Of a stretch of 64,000 bases of DNA, positions 8,613-16,576 are shown piece by piece. The notes beneath the pieces are model-generated. The model searched no databases and had not been told where the DNA came from. It was given only the letters and a program-made list of their open reading frames with translations. The position numbers and the translations under genes are program-made. The stretch is from Dyadobacter sp. CECT 9275 (GTDB lineage: Bacteria > Bacteroidota > Bacteroidia > Cytophagales > Spirosomataceae), in NCBI RefSeq assembly GCF_907164905.1, contig NZ_CAJRAF010000002.1:1240001-1304000 (forward strand). The letters run 5' to 3'. Every line of letters starts with the position of its first letter. The first letter of the stretch is position 1.

Positions 8613-11186
8613 ATGGCAATAACAAGAATAGACATACCCAATACCCGGCCAGCGCCTTACGTGGTAAGCATTAAGCGCGTTGGTGAAAATACGGAATTGT
8701 TGACATCTTTCGTAAATCCTATTGCGACCTTCGACGCAATTATCGGAGGTGATCAAGTATATGAGGTAAAAGTTACTGATGCCAATGGGAATGTATCAAC
8801 TTCCACTTTCAATCTGGACTGCACACGTCCAGATGATTGCCAGGACGGCCCGATACTGCTTGGAATTTTAGAGCACGATGCCAATGGGATGACATATAAG
8901 TTCCACGGGAATGGCGTTTTCCAGATTGACCGGAAAGTATACCTAAACGGAGTTGTTATAGAATCCGCATCCGGTGTCGACTTCCCTGCAAGCGCCGAAG
9001 TAAATGTATCTTTCAGCTCTCCGCTTGCCGCCGGATCGTATGTGCTTGCTATCAGGGGGAAAAGCTGTTGGAGTGAACCGACCACTTTGGGCTTCACAAT
9101 TACCGACAACATTATTCTTGCATGGTCGCTGGGATATCCTGCATACGACTATTCTGAACTGCTTGGTAAATTCCGAATCTTAGCCAGTATTTCCCGGGCC
9201 GGAACCTACCGGCTACTAATAAAAGATGCCTCAGACGACAGTATAAAACACGATGAGGATCACATTTTTTCACCTGGAGGTATTCTGTATATTAATAACT
9301 TTGATCCAGGCGAATACGACATAGATCTTGGTGGTGGCCTATTAACAGGTTCTTTAAACATCTTGGATTTGCCGGAAGACTGCGATACCGGGCCAGAGGA
9401 TCTAATCGTTTCCACTGTCACAAAAAATCAACTGGTTTACCGCTGGCACGGTATAAACGTATTTACCTTACGACATTGGATTGAACTTGATGGTGTTATT
9501 GTTGTTGCTCCAATTTTTGTAGACCCGACCGGCGCGGTTCTTACCATTAACTATCCAACTTTATCGCCTGGTGACTATGACTTAAAAGTTCAGGGTGTTA
9601 GCTGTTATTCAGAGGTAGCTACTTTGCCTTTTACCATTGAGGCCGAAACGCTTGCGATTCAGACAATCGTACCTGAATTACTTACAAATGGCAGATACAA
9701 GTTAAAAATCACATTCTCGGGCGGCAAGCCGTTGTACATGTTTCATGTTCGCCAGTTAACGAACAACACAATTGGAACATACGGGAATGTCACAGGAAGT
9801 CCGACGGAAATTACACTACCTTCTGGCATCTTGCCGCAAACAATAAAGGTGAAAGTTATTGACAGCCTTGGCGCCGAAGATGAAGAGAATGTCGTTTTAC
9901 CATCGGCGGACATTTCCTTAAAAATGATCCAATGGGTGAATTACTTCACAGGCAGCACTTCAACGCCAATGTCTGCAAACGGGGTAACTTATCCAATTGG
10001 AGATTCTGCTGATTTTCATTGGGATATTGAAGCAACTTTACCAAACGGCGGACTTTGGCTTTACGGAGAAAAGAAAATTGAAAAATATGTTTCCGGTGTG
10101 TGGGTTCAAAAAGACTTGGCCGCCGCCACTGGCCAACCGGTAGGGTTAGACGTAACAAGTGGGACGACAACAATCAGTCTTCTGAGCCCCAGAAACTCGC
10201 AGGTAGTAACCATTGACGGCCAGAATATTTTTAAAACCGCTGGCCGGTGGCGGGCGACTTTTATTTTCCGTAAAAATTCTGCAAACTCTGAAATTGTGAA
10301 GCAAATCACAATAGACTTCACTATTTCAGTCCCGGCCACATTAAGCGGTATGCTTCTGCATAGCAGAAACGGCGGCACACTTGGAGCTTCAATAGCAGAG
10401 ATTCCAAGCTATGGCGGCTCCTATCCAAAACCAACGCCACAATGGGATATCACGGTTGATAATTTCAACGGTGTTCAGTTTGATAATTTACTGTACTACA
10501 TCCGGCAAAAAGTGAATAATGCCTGGGAAACAAGATATGTGAGCTCTAAAACTTACGGAAGTCTGCAAACAACAGTCAGCGATTCAAGTCTTTTTCGTGA
10601 TGCTAATTTTTCAACCGTTCACGTTTCGATTCTTGCGAATGTAGTTCAGGATTGGCAAATTGAAATTGTTGCCCGTGTTGGATCGGGCACGGTAGCTTCG
10701 CGGATGGCCGAGTTCACATTAAATCTTGCGGAAACCGCATTTTTAAATGATGGATTGATTCGCCGATCAGCAGGCGGGAAAGATTTTTGCATTGTCAACG
10801 GCATGGATTTCGGAATTGAAGTTCTTTCTTCCGGGAACATTAGGCTATTCCACCCGGCCACAAGATCCAGCTTTAACGGTCAAAACACTGTTTACCCCTG
10901 GCGATACATTGATCATGTAAGGATTCCGTTTAAAACCGGGCTTGATCCAGAGGATATAAACGATGAGTTCGTTTACCTGGAAGATCTGGTTTCTCCTACC
11001 GGTGTCCCGTGGGCGAAAGGCAGTTACAGTATAGCAATACTTTGGTTCGACAACAATGTTGATTCCTACGATGATGTTCTCAGCGGGGGAAATCTACCGT
11101 GGGCCTATAATCTGGCCGGACCTGGAAATGAAAATCACGCAAGCCACGCAGCAATGCCCGACTACATTTATTTCTCAATAATATAA
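8613..11186 (+). CDS. Tail protein with duplicated Ig-like domains
   Basis: I place the start at ATG 8613, three bases after the previous stop, rather than at the in-frame TTG 8583; this gives 857 residues. It is a beta-rich modular protein. Two domains of about 90 residues are clear duplicates: one holds YKFHGNGVFQ, GSYVLAIRGKSCWSEPTTLGFTI; the other YRWHGINVFT, GDYDLKVQGVSCYSEVATLPFTI. Further Ig/fibronectin-like blocks follow. No catalytic motif is seen. It probably builds tail-tip appendages that display or support the glycosidase-bearing protein encoded just upstream. Confidence 0.65.
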   Translation: MAITRIDIPNTRPAPYVVSIKRVGENTELLTSFVNPIATFDAIIGGDQVYEVKVTDANGNVSTSTFNLDCTRPDDCQDGPILLGILEHDANGMTYKFHGNGVFQIDRKVYLNGVVIESASGVDFPASAEVNVSFSSPLAAGSYVLAIRGKSCWSEPTTLGFTITDNIILAWSLGYPAYDYSELLGKFRILASISRAGTYRLLIKDASDDSIKHDEDHIFSPGGILYINNFDPGEYDIDLGGGLLTGSLNILDLPEDCDTGPEDLIVSTVTKNQLVYRWHGINVFTLRHWIELDGVIVVAPIFVDPTGAVLTINYPTLSPGDYDLKVQGVSCYSEVATLPFTIEAETLAIQTIVPELLTNGRYKLKITFSGGKPLYMFHVRQLTNNTIGTYGNVTGSPTEITLPSGILPQTIKVKVIDSLGAEDEENVVLPSADISLKMIQWVNYFTGSTSTPMSANGVTYPIGDSADFHWDIEATLPNGGLWLYGEKKIEKYVSGVWVQKDLAAATGQPVGLDVTSGTTTISLLSPRNSQVVTIDGQNIFKTAGRWRATFIFRKNSANSEIVKQITIDFTISVPATLSGMLLHSRNGGTLGASIAEIPSYGGSYPKPTPQWDITVDNFNGVQFDNLLYYIRQKVNNAWETRYVSSKTYGSLQTTVSDSSLFRDANFSTVHVSILANVVQDWQIEIVARVGSGTVASRMAEFTLNLAETAFLNDGLIRRSAGGKDFCIVNGMDFGIEVLSSGNIRLFHPATRSSFNGQNTVYPWRYIDHVRIPFKTGLDPEDINDEFVYLEDLVSPTGVPWAKGSYSIAILWFDNNVDSYDDVLSGGNLPWAYNLAGPGNENHASHAAMPDYIYFSII

Positions 11187-11187
11187 G

Positions 11188-12672
11188 ATGGCAACAGAAA
11201 TAATATTACCAAAAATATTCAGAGAATTATCGTATTCTTCGATTGCAGAACAAGACACGTCGATTGTAATCAGCAACATGTCTGACAAGATATTTGCGGT
11301 TGATAAATATGATATTGCCAGCTCAGAGGCCAGGGCGTTACAATTATATTCTCACCTTCATTGGGGCACCACAGGAGTCACAAACGATAAGCTCTGGGAT
11401 ACGGTGCGCTGGTATGGTGAATCGGTAACGGATAAAGTAAATTCGATTGTCAATCACAAGGATTTCTTGTTTTGGGCAGAAATGCGCGAAAACGGATTTT
11501 CTCCTAGCAACGTGGAGGCCGTATACTCACAAAGATTTGATAATCTTGGGGTTGCTGACCCAACCGATACAAACCAAATGCAGGATTATTGGGCACCTGG
11601 TGGAGTGGGAATAGATCTGTTGACATACACAAATTCACCAACCAGCGGGGACTGGAGTAATTTGATTACCCGGTATTCATCCGAAACCGAGGCGAGGAAG
11701 GAAAAAAATGGAAGTGTTACAGATTTCATCAACAGCGGGGCTCATGAGTATCGCAACTGGCTTGCAATGGGATACCTGGATGCATTTCATAGAGTCCCGG
11801 AACATGCGTATGTGTATGGCGCCATTATTCAACTCGAATTAATGCACCTGGCTATACGCCGAAAAGCAGTAATGTTCTGCGAGCCAATACTGGAAGGGGC
11901 TGCATGGTTCAATTATCGGGCCGGGTCCATGCAGTCGGTTAGATTTGCAAATCCGGCTGGAACAATTTATAAAAGCGTTTTAAATACGGTACCAGCAGAG
12001 ATTTCATACCGGCAAGGCATTATTTCGCACGAATGGGGCGAAGGAATGACACATTGGGGTCCATCATCCAGGGACACAAAAGATATAGCTCGCTGGGTAA
12101 GGTCTCATAATGGCGGCTTGACTACATGGAAAACAAAATGGAAGGCAGATAACAGCAGTAACATTGTTGATTATGACTTTAATAACCCCACGCAGCCAGC
12201 CAGAAGCCCAGGCGACAACCCAAATAACTACCCAGATCCTCAAATAATACCTCCATCTTTTGGAGGTCCGGTCATTTCGACAATTCATAAGTCGCTGGCC
12301 GGTAGATATATGGCATCTATCACCAAAAGCAAGCGAAATAAACTATTCTGGCCGTCTTTCGAATGGACGACAAAGGGAGGTACCGTGCATCATGACGGAT
12401 ATTTTGACGGAACCGATCCGGTTTTAGGCTCTCTTGGCGATGGCAGCATAACTACTTTGAATAATAGAAATTTCGGTCAACATAACGCAGCTAATCAGTT
12501 AAGGTATAAAAAGCCGATTTGTGTATGGGGTGCGAACGGATCTGACAAGATAGCTCACTACTGCAATCCCGTAGCCGGAATCAATGAGGAGCAAGAAGTT
12601 ACGATAGATGTAAGCGGAGGCCCATACACTTTTACGGCTGTTGGCCCCAATTGGCAAGTTTTCAATCTTTAA
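11188..12672 (+). CDS. Prophage protein of unknown function, tail region
   Basis: A 494-residue protein starting one base after the preceding stop, so co-translated with the tail genes. It is rich in Trp, Tyr and His (WAEMRENGFS, HEYRNWLAMGYLD, HEWGEGMTHWGPSSRD, GAAWFNYRAGSMQSVRF). The C-terminal 60 residues look like a small beta domain (EEQEVTIDVSGGPYTF). The His/Glu-rich central part would be compatible with a carbohydrate-active or metal-binding fold, but I recognise no family. Position suggests a receptor-binding or accessory tail protein. Confidence 0.55.
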   Translation: MATEIILPKIFRELSYSSIAEQDTSIVISNMSDKIFAVDKYDIASSEARALQLYSHLHWGTTGVTNDKLWDTVRWYGESVTDKVNSIVNHKDFLFWAEMRENGFSPSNVEAVYSQRFDNLGVADPTDTNQMQDYWAPGGVGIDLLTYTNSPTSGDWSNLITRYSSETEARKEKNGSVTDFINSGAHEYRNWLAMGYLDAFHRVPEHAYVYGAIIQLELMHLAIRRKAVMFCEPILEGAAWFNYRAGSMQSVRFANPAGTIYKSVLNTVPAEISYRQGIISHEWGEGMTHWGPSSRDTKDIARWVRSHNGGLTTWKTKWKADNSSNIVDYDFNNPTQPARSPGDNPNNYPDPQIIPPSFGGPVISTIHKSLAGRYMASITKSKRNKLFWPSFEWTTKGGTVHHDGYFDGTDPVLGSLGDGSITTLNNRNFGQHNAANQLRYKKPICVWGANGSDKIAHYCNPVAGINEEQEVTIDVSGGPYTFTAVGPNWQVFNL

Positions 12673-12681
12673 TATTAGGAA

Positions 12682-12715
12682 ATTTATATCGTTTTTATTT
12701 CATTTAGAATAATTT
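12682..12715 (+). repeat. AT-rich direct repeat, copy 2
   Basis: Second copy of the repeat at 4160-4194, with 27 identical bases (12689-12715) and a 7-base leftward extension containing one mismatch. It sits 10 bases after one tail gene and 17 bases before the ATG at 12732, again at a boundary between gene blocks. Confidence 0.6.
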
Positions 12716-12731
12716 AAAAAATCTATTAGCC

Positions 12732-13283
12732 ATGGCAATAAATAACAACTGGTGCAGTGCGAACTGTCCTGTCGATTGCGACGATACGCTCGTTGTAGTG
12801 CCTGATTTAGGGTGCGAAGCGCCTAACAACGACGAGATTGATACAATCTACTGGTCAAATCAGATCTTATCGGAAGGAGATGTTACCGAATGGAATGAGC
12901 GGCTTGATAACAGCGGAACGGCGGAAGCTAATACGATCCGGAGTATGCCGGTAAAAGGTAGCCTGCCCCGTGTGGACCCTGCATTCAAAACATCTCAACT
13001 GGGAACTGCCATTCCGATGGAGGTTGACAGGGTGATGTCTTTTATCGTTGAAGACGACAAGGACACAACTTTCAACTTCCTGAAAACCATTCAATGTGGT
13101 ATGTCAAAACGGTTTTGGCTTAAATCCGGAGGGCACATGTACGGCGGACTAGAAGGTATTGTTGGAACCCTTGTTTCATCCTATGAAATCAACCCAGACG
13201 CGGAAACGATGGCGCACAACTGGCAGGTTCAGCTGCGTTTCAAATCAAAATGTTTCCCTGATCGCGTAGCTTCCCCGATATGA
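12732..13283 (+). CDS. Prophage structural protein, unknown role
   Basis: A 183-residue protein with a Cys-rich start (residues 8-16, CSANCPVDC) and a central region containing RSMPVKGSLPRVD and a GHMYGGLEGIVGTLVSSYEINPD stretch interrupted by charged residues. There is no signal peptide or membrane segment. It follows the second AT-rich repeat and overlaps the next gene by 4 bases. Size and sequence character would fit a tail-tube or tail-completion protein, but this is a guess from context. Confidence 0.5.
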   Translation: MAINNNWCSANCPVDCDDTLVVVPDLGCEAPNNDEIDTIYWSNQILSEGDVTEWNERLDNSGTAEANTIRSMPVKGSLPRVDPAFKTSQLGTAIPMEVDRVMSFIVEDDKDTTFNFLKTIQCGMSKRFWLKSGGHMYGGLEGIVGTLVSSYEINPDAETMAHNWQVQLRFKSKCFPDRVASPI

Positions 13284-13696
13284 GGTTTTTGATTCTCCTA
13301 CTGCTATTAACCGGCTGCCGAACTTTACAAAAGTCGGTGGTGCGTGCTGATAGCAGTAGCGTGAAGTCTGAACAGACAAACAGCAAGTTCAATCGGGAAA
13401 TTGTTACCGAATACCGGTTTGATACGCTTTGGAGAACCAATACGGTAATGGTTCCTGATGTAAAATTTGTCGATGTGCCTAAGCCATACGGAGTTCCGCA
13501 GCCTTACATAGTCCGTCAGACCGTCCGCGAGAATGCAGAAGTAAAAACCACCAAAGCTGAAGAAGTAAAAACAAAACAGGTTGAAAAAGAAAAAGAGGCA
13601 ACAATACCACCGATTTTACAGTATTCCGGACTGATGCTTGCCATAGCGGTTTTAATAATCGCGATAACCCTACTAATTCGATTATTTAAAAAATGA
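13280..13696 (+). CDS. Lipoprotein with C-terminal membrane helix, spanin candidate
   Basis: A 138-residue protein with a lipoprotein signal (MRFLILLLLLTGC, Cys13) and one hydrophobic segment near the C-terminus (about residues 112-134), ending in basic RLFKK. Between them lies a hydrophilic periplasmic stretch containing PYGVPQPYIVRQTV and a Lys/Glu-rich part. An N-terminal lipid anchor plus a C-terminal inner-membrane helix in about 130-140 residues is the layout of unimolecular spanins such as phage T1 gp11, which fuse inner and outer membranes in the last lysis step. It opens the probable lysis cassette. The function is inferred from topology and position. Confidence 0.6.
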   Translation: MRFLILLLLLTGCRTLQKSVVRADSSSVKSEQTNSKFNREIVTEYRFDTLWRTNTVMVPDVKFVDVPKPYGVPQPYIVRQTVRENAEVKTTKAEEVKTKQVEKEKEATIPPILQYSGLMLAIAVLIIAITLLIRLFKK

Positions 13697-13702
13697 GTAC
13701 TG

Positions 13703-14104
13703 ATGTTTACCAAATGGTGGCTCGAAGCACTATCACAGCAAGACCGTACAGTTGCCCTGATTCTAGCCCTGGCCATTGGTATTTCGACGGTTTCTGGTGT
13801 TTCAGTTTTTTTATATAAAAAAAGCGAGGAAAAGGATGAGAAAGGCTATATCCGGCTGGAAGTTGTACAAAGAAAACAGGATAGTTTGAATGCGGTACAC
13901 AACCGAGAAATGGCCGAGTGTAACCTTGAGAAGCTAACTATAAAAGACGAACTGTACAAGATTTACCTGAACGACTTAAAAGAACAGCGAGACAAATACC
14001 AGGCGCTTGATAACCAACTTTCCCCTATTGTGAAAAAGTCAACTACTGATGCTCTACGAAACAGTAAAAACCTAAAACAACTCAAAGAGGAGGTTACGCA
14101 ATGA
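13703..14104 (+). CDS. Membrane-anchored coiled-coil protein of the lysis cassette
   Basis: A 133-residue protein. A short amphipathic start is followed by one membrane helix (about residues 17-37, ALILALAIGISTVSGVSVFL) and then a long charged coiled coil with many Lys and Glu. The topology resembles i-spanins and some phage holin-associated proteins. It begins 6 bases after the spanin candidate's stop and overlaps the next gene by 4 bases. Alternatives are an inner-membrane spanin subunit or an atypical holin. No second membrane helix is seen. Confidence 0.5.
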   Translation: MFTKWWLEALSQQDRTVALILALAIGISTVSGVSVFLYKKSEEKDEKGYIRLEVVQRKQDSLNAVHNREMAECNLEKLTIKDELYKIYLNDLKEQRDKYQALDNQLSPIVKKSTTDALRNSKNLKQLKEEVTQ

Positions 14105-14463
14105 AAAGCAAATGGATCATTCTTATCATAATTGTGCTGACCGGAATCGGGGGTAGCCCCCGGTCCCAGTCCGATAAGGTACAACCGAAACAAGCAAAAT
14201 ACGATATCGTTGACAGTATTAGGATCAAAATTGATAGCATCGAAGCAATCAAAAAGCAGATCCCGGAGATTGCCAGCAACGTGGTAGAGAAAACGAACAC
14301 GCTTAAAGTTCTCATAAAAGAACAAAAAGTTCAGGGCGATCTCATAAAAACTACTTTGAATGCCATTCGATACGATCGAAGATGGATTGGAGATGTTCAA
14401 GAGGTTAAGCCTAAAAAGGACTCCTTGATAATCAAGACAGAAATTAAGCCAATTGAGGAATGA
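14101..14463 (+). CDS. Secreted or membrane-anchored coiled-coil protein of the lysis cassette
   Basis: A 120-residue protein whose first 16 residues after MKSKW are strongly hydrophobic (IILIIIVLTGIGG), a signal peptide or anchor with no lipobox Cys. The rest is a Lys/Ile/Asp-rich helical stretch. It overlaps neighbours by 4 bases on both sides, so it is translationally coupled between the coiled-coil protein upstream and the endolysin downstream. Position suggests a lysis accessory (spanin partner or holin regulator). No family is recognised. Confidence 0.5.
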   Translation: MKSKWIILIIIVLTGIGGSPRSQSDKVQPKQAKYDIVDSIRIKIDSIEAIKKQIPEIASNVVEKTNTLKVLIKEQKVQGDLIKTTLNAIRYDRRWIGDVQEVKPKKDSLIIKTEIKPIEE

Positions 14464-14870
14464 GAAAGATAGATTACCTGGTCGTCCACTGCACTGCTAC
14501 ACCTCAATCGGCCACGGTTGAAGCGATAAAAAACTATTGGAAAAATGTAATGAAGTGGAAGAATCCGGGATACCATTTCATGATTAAGCCGGATGGTGAA
14601 GCCGTTTCTTTACTTCCGATTACAGAGGTTTCAAACGGGGTTGCAGGCTTTAATTCCAGGATAATCAATATCAGCTATATCGGTGGGGTTGAGAAGAGTT
14701 TGAAACCTGTTGACAATCGTACCCCTGAGCAAAAAGATACCATGCGCAGGCTCTTGAAGGATCTCAAAGAGATGTTCCCTAATGCAAAAATTCAGGGGCA
14801 CCGTGATTTTCCAGGTGTGCATAAGGATTGCCCAAGTTTTAACGCAAAAGCCGAATACGCTGATTTATGA
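14460..14870 (+). CDS. Phage endolysin, N-acetylmuramoyl-L-alanine amidase
   Basis: A 136-residue, single-domain amidase of the T7-lysozyme/Amidase_2 type, which cuts the bond between muramic acid and L-Ala in peptidoglycan. The zinc ligands of the family are visible: His10 in VVHCTAT, His in IQGHRDF near residue 115, and Cys in HKDCPSF near 125. The YHFMI block near residue 40 matches the family's substrate groove. There is no signal peptide, so release must depend on other cassette proteins. It overlaps the genes on both sides by 4 bases. Confidence 0.88.
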   Translation: MRKIDYLVVHCTATPQSATVEAIKNYWKNVMKWKNPGYHFMIKPDGEAVSLLPITEVSNGVAGFNSRIINISYIGGVEKSLKPVDNRTPEQKDTMRRLLKDLKEMFPNAKIQGHRDFPGVHKDCPSFNAKAEYADL

Positions 14871-15190
14871 ATGCTGTTGTCGCATCTATTCCAACCTTAA
14901 TGATTGAGCACCGGAAGGTAGATGTTTTTCGGCACCGGGCCACTTTTACAAATCCTAACGGAGATGCTATAAATATTGACTCGTTGGATCCGGCAATGTT
15001 GATTTACAAAGGCCAAACACTCTTAGTGACAATTGAAGATGAAGATTGGACCAAATCATTGAACCAGACATCGGCCGAAAAGGCAGCATCTTTTTTCGCC
15101 GCAATGGATTGCTTTACAAAATACCGGTACCGATTTTACGACAGAGCCCAGAACCAGACAATTTACGAAGGACCTTTTAAAATTATATGA
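14867..15190 (+). CDS. Small prophage protein, beta-rich
   Basis: A 107-residue protein with an alternating beta pattern (VDVFRHRATFTNPNGD, LLVTIEDEDW, YRYRFYDRAQNQTIYEGPFKII). It is coupled to the endolysin upstream and to the next gene by 4-base overlaps. The style is that of small tail-fibre-associated or baseplate-wedge domains. No function can be assigned. Confidence 0.5.
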   Translation: MNAVVASIPTLMIEHRKVDVFRHRATFTNPNGDAINIDSLDPAMLIYKGQTLLVTIEDEDWTKSLNQTSAEKAASFFAAMDCFTKYRYRFYDRAQNQTIYEGPFKII

Positions 15191-15705
15191 AAACTGTTTC
15201 AACGCTTTCAGGAGAAGAAGTTCACGTGTATGTTGAAGCCAGCATACCAGCAAAACTTGTACTTGAAAGTGACGGAGAAGACAGTGAAGGGGCTGTTCCG
15301 GTTTTGGACTCCGAAGGGAAACTTGACGTTTCTGTTCTTCCTGATACTTACCAGCAAATAACTTTTCCCGCCGGAGAAGCTATACCCAGCGGGCTTCTGG
15401 TTGCTGTTATAGACGGGTATGCCTACAAGGCGGACTGTACAAACATACTTCATCTTTACGCCATTGTGGGCATTTCAATGATCGGCGTAAGCGCTTTTGA
15501 AACAGTAATAGTTTCGAAAGATCCGCAGGTTGAACTGTCCGGATGGGGCCTTCCAAGCGCTCACACAATACTTAGATGCGGTAAACAGGGGCAACTCGTA
15601 AATGTTCCTCCAAACGACGCACTCTTTAATCTCATTGTCGGAGTGGTACAATCTGCCGACAAGCTTAATTTTCATATTCAAAACTACATAATAATAGAGC
15701 CATGA
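15187..15705 (+). CDS. Small tail-tip/fibre-associated protein A
   Basis: A 172-residue protein. A short N-terminal domain is followed by GKLDVSVLP (about residue 50) and a beta-barrel-like region (FPAGEAIPSGLLVAVIDGYAYKA). The same order, GKLD-x-S-x-LP then a (A/S)G-hydrophobic-V block, is found in the next protein, so the two are diverged paralogues. The GxLDxSxLP signature is common in phage fibre and decoration proteins. Genes overlap by 4 bases. Confidence 0.55.
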   Translation: MKTVSTLSGEEVHVYVEASIPAKLVLESDGEDSEGAVPVLDSEGKLDVSVLPDTYQQITFPAGEAIPSGLLVAVIDGYAYKADCTNILHLYAIVGISMIGVSAFETVIVSKDPQVELSGWGLPSAHTILRCGKQGQLVNVPPNDALFNLIVGVVQSADKLNFHIQNYIIIEP

Positions 15706-16211
15706 AATTTCTTCAAAACAACGCCGGCACAATACGGGAGGTTGCAGGTTTGAGTACATCTGCAGGCTCCGGCGACGCCAACAAAATTATTGAAACCAAT
15801 TCAGCCGGGAAATTAGATGAGTCTTTTTTGCCCGCCGGAGTTGGAAAGGGAAGCCGAGCTTATACAGCCAGCGAAAATATTTCTGCCGGTGATTTTGTGA
15901 ATATTCATGAAGTTACAGGCGCGCCCAGGATCCGTAAAGCAGATGCAACCGGGATAGGCAAGCGTGCGCATGGATATGTAACAGCCGCCATTAACAGTTC
16001 CGCTTCCGGGACTGTATTTTTTGATGACATAAACCCATCGCTGAGCGGGCTGACAATTGGAGAAGAATACTTTCTTTCGGACACAGACGCAGGGAAAGTG
16101 ACTACCTCAATTCCTTCCGGAGCGGGTAAAATATGCCAAAAAATAGGCTACGCTTTAAGCACAACTGAGATTCAGGCAACAATCGAGCAGCCTATCGTAC
16201 TCGCAGCATAA
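15702..16211 (+). CDS. Small tail-tip/fibre-associated protein B
   Basis: A 169-residue protein, Gly/Ala/Ser-rich, with GKLDESFLP near residue 37 and a following small barrel (ISAGDFVNIHEVTGAPRIRKAD, GLTIGEEYFLSDTDAGKV), a fold style seen in phage decoration and fibre-head proteins. It is paralogous to protein A upstream. Its stop overlaps the next ATG (TAATG). Confidence 0.55.
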   Translation: MKFLQNNAGTIREVAGLSTSAGSGDANKIIETNSAGKLDESFLPAGVGKGSRAYTASENISAGDFVNIHEVTGAPRIRKADATGIGKRAHGYVTAAINSSASGTVFFDDINPSLSGLTIGEEYFLSDTDAGKVTTSIPSGAGKICQKIGYALSTTEIQATIEQPIVLAA

Positions 16212-16576
16212 TGAAAAAACTCTTAGCGCATGACGGCGGAGTTATCAAGGAAGGGCATACGATTGCTAAACTTCCTGTTTTCTCAACCGTTTCTGATGTC
16301 AGAAATGGGAAAGTTGATGATTATGAACTGGTAATTCTTCTTTCAGAAGACGGGTTCAAAACCTACTTCTATGACGCAAATGATAGTTCATCCGCCGATA
16401 ATGGGGACGAATATCTAGTTTCAACGGACTCTGAACGTCGTTATGTGCTGACACAGAATTACTATACACAAGCATTTCTCATTCAAATGAGAGATCTTGT
16501 TTTGGCCCAAGTTACAGAAACATTGGCAGATATGACAGCCAGGCTTGAATCACTTGAAAATTCATCACTAGGATAA
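16211..16576 (+). CDS. Small tail-fibre module with C-terminal coiled coil
   Basis: A 121-residue protein. Its central block (SDVRNGKVDDYELVIL, then FYDANDSSSADNGDEYLV and ERRYV) matches residues 70-115 of the following tailspike (GKADTARVVEI, IYDPTDTSSADDSVLTI, RRYKR). The C-terminal 35 residues are a heptad-like coiled coil (QVTETLADMTARLESLEN) suited to trimerisation. I infer an adaptor or connector protein for the tailspike. Stop and next start overlap (TAATG). Confidence 0.55.
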   Translation: MKKLLAHDGGVIKEGHTIAKLPVFSTVSDVRNGKVDDYELVILLSEDGFKTYFYDANDSSSADNGDEYLVSTDSERRYVLTQNYYTQAFLIQMRDLVLAQVTETLADMTARLESLENSSLG

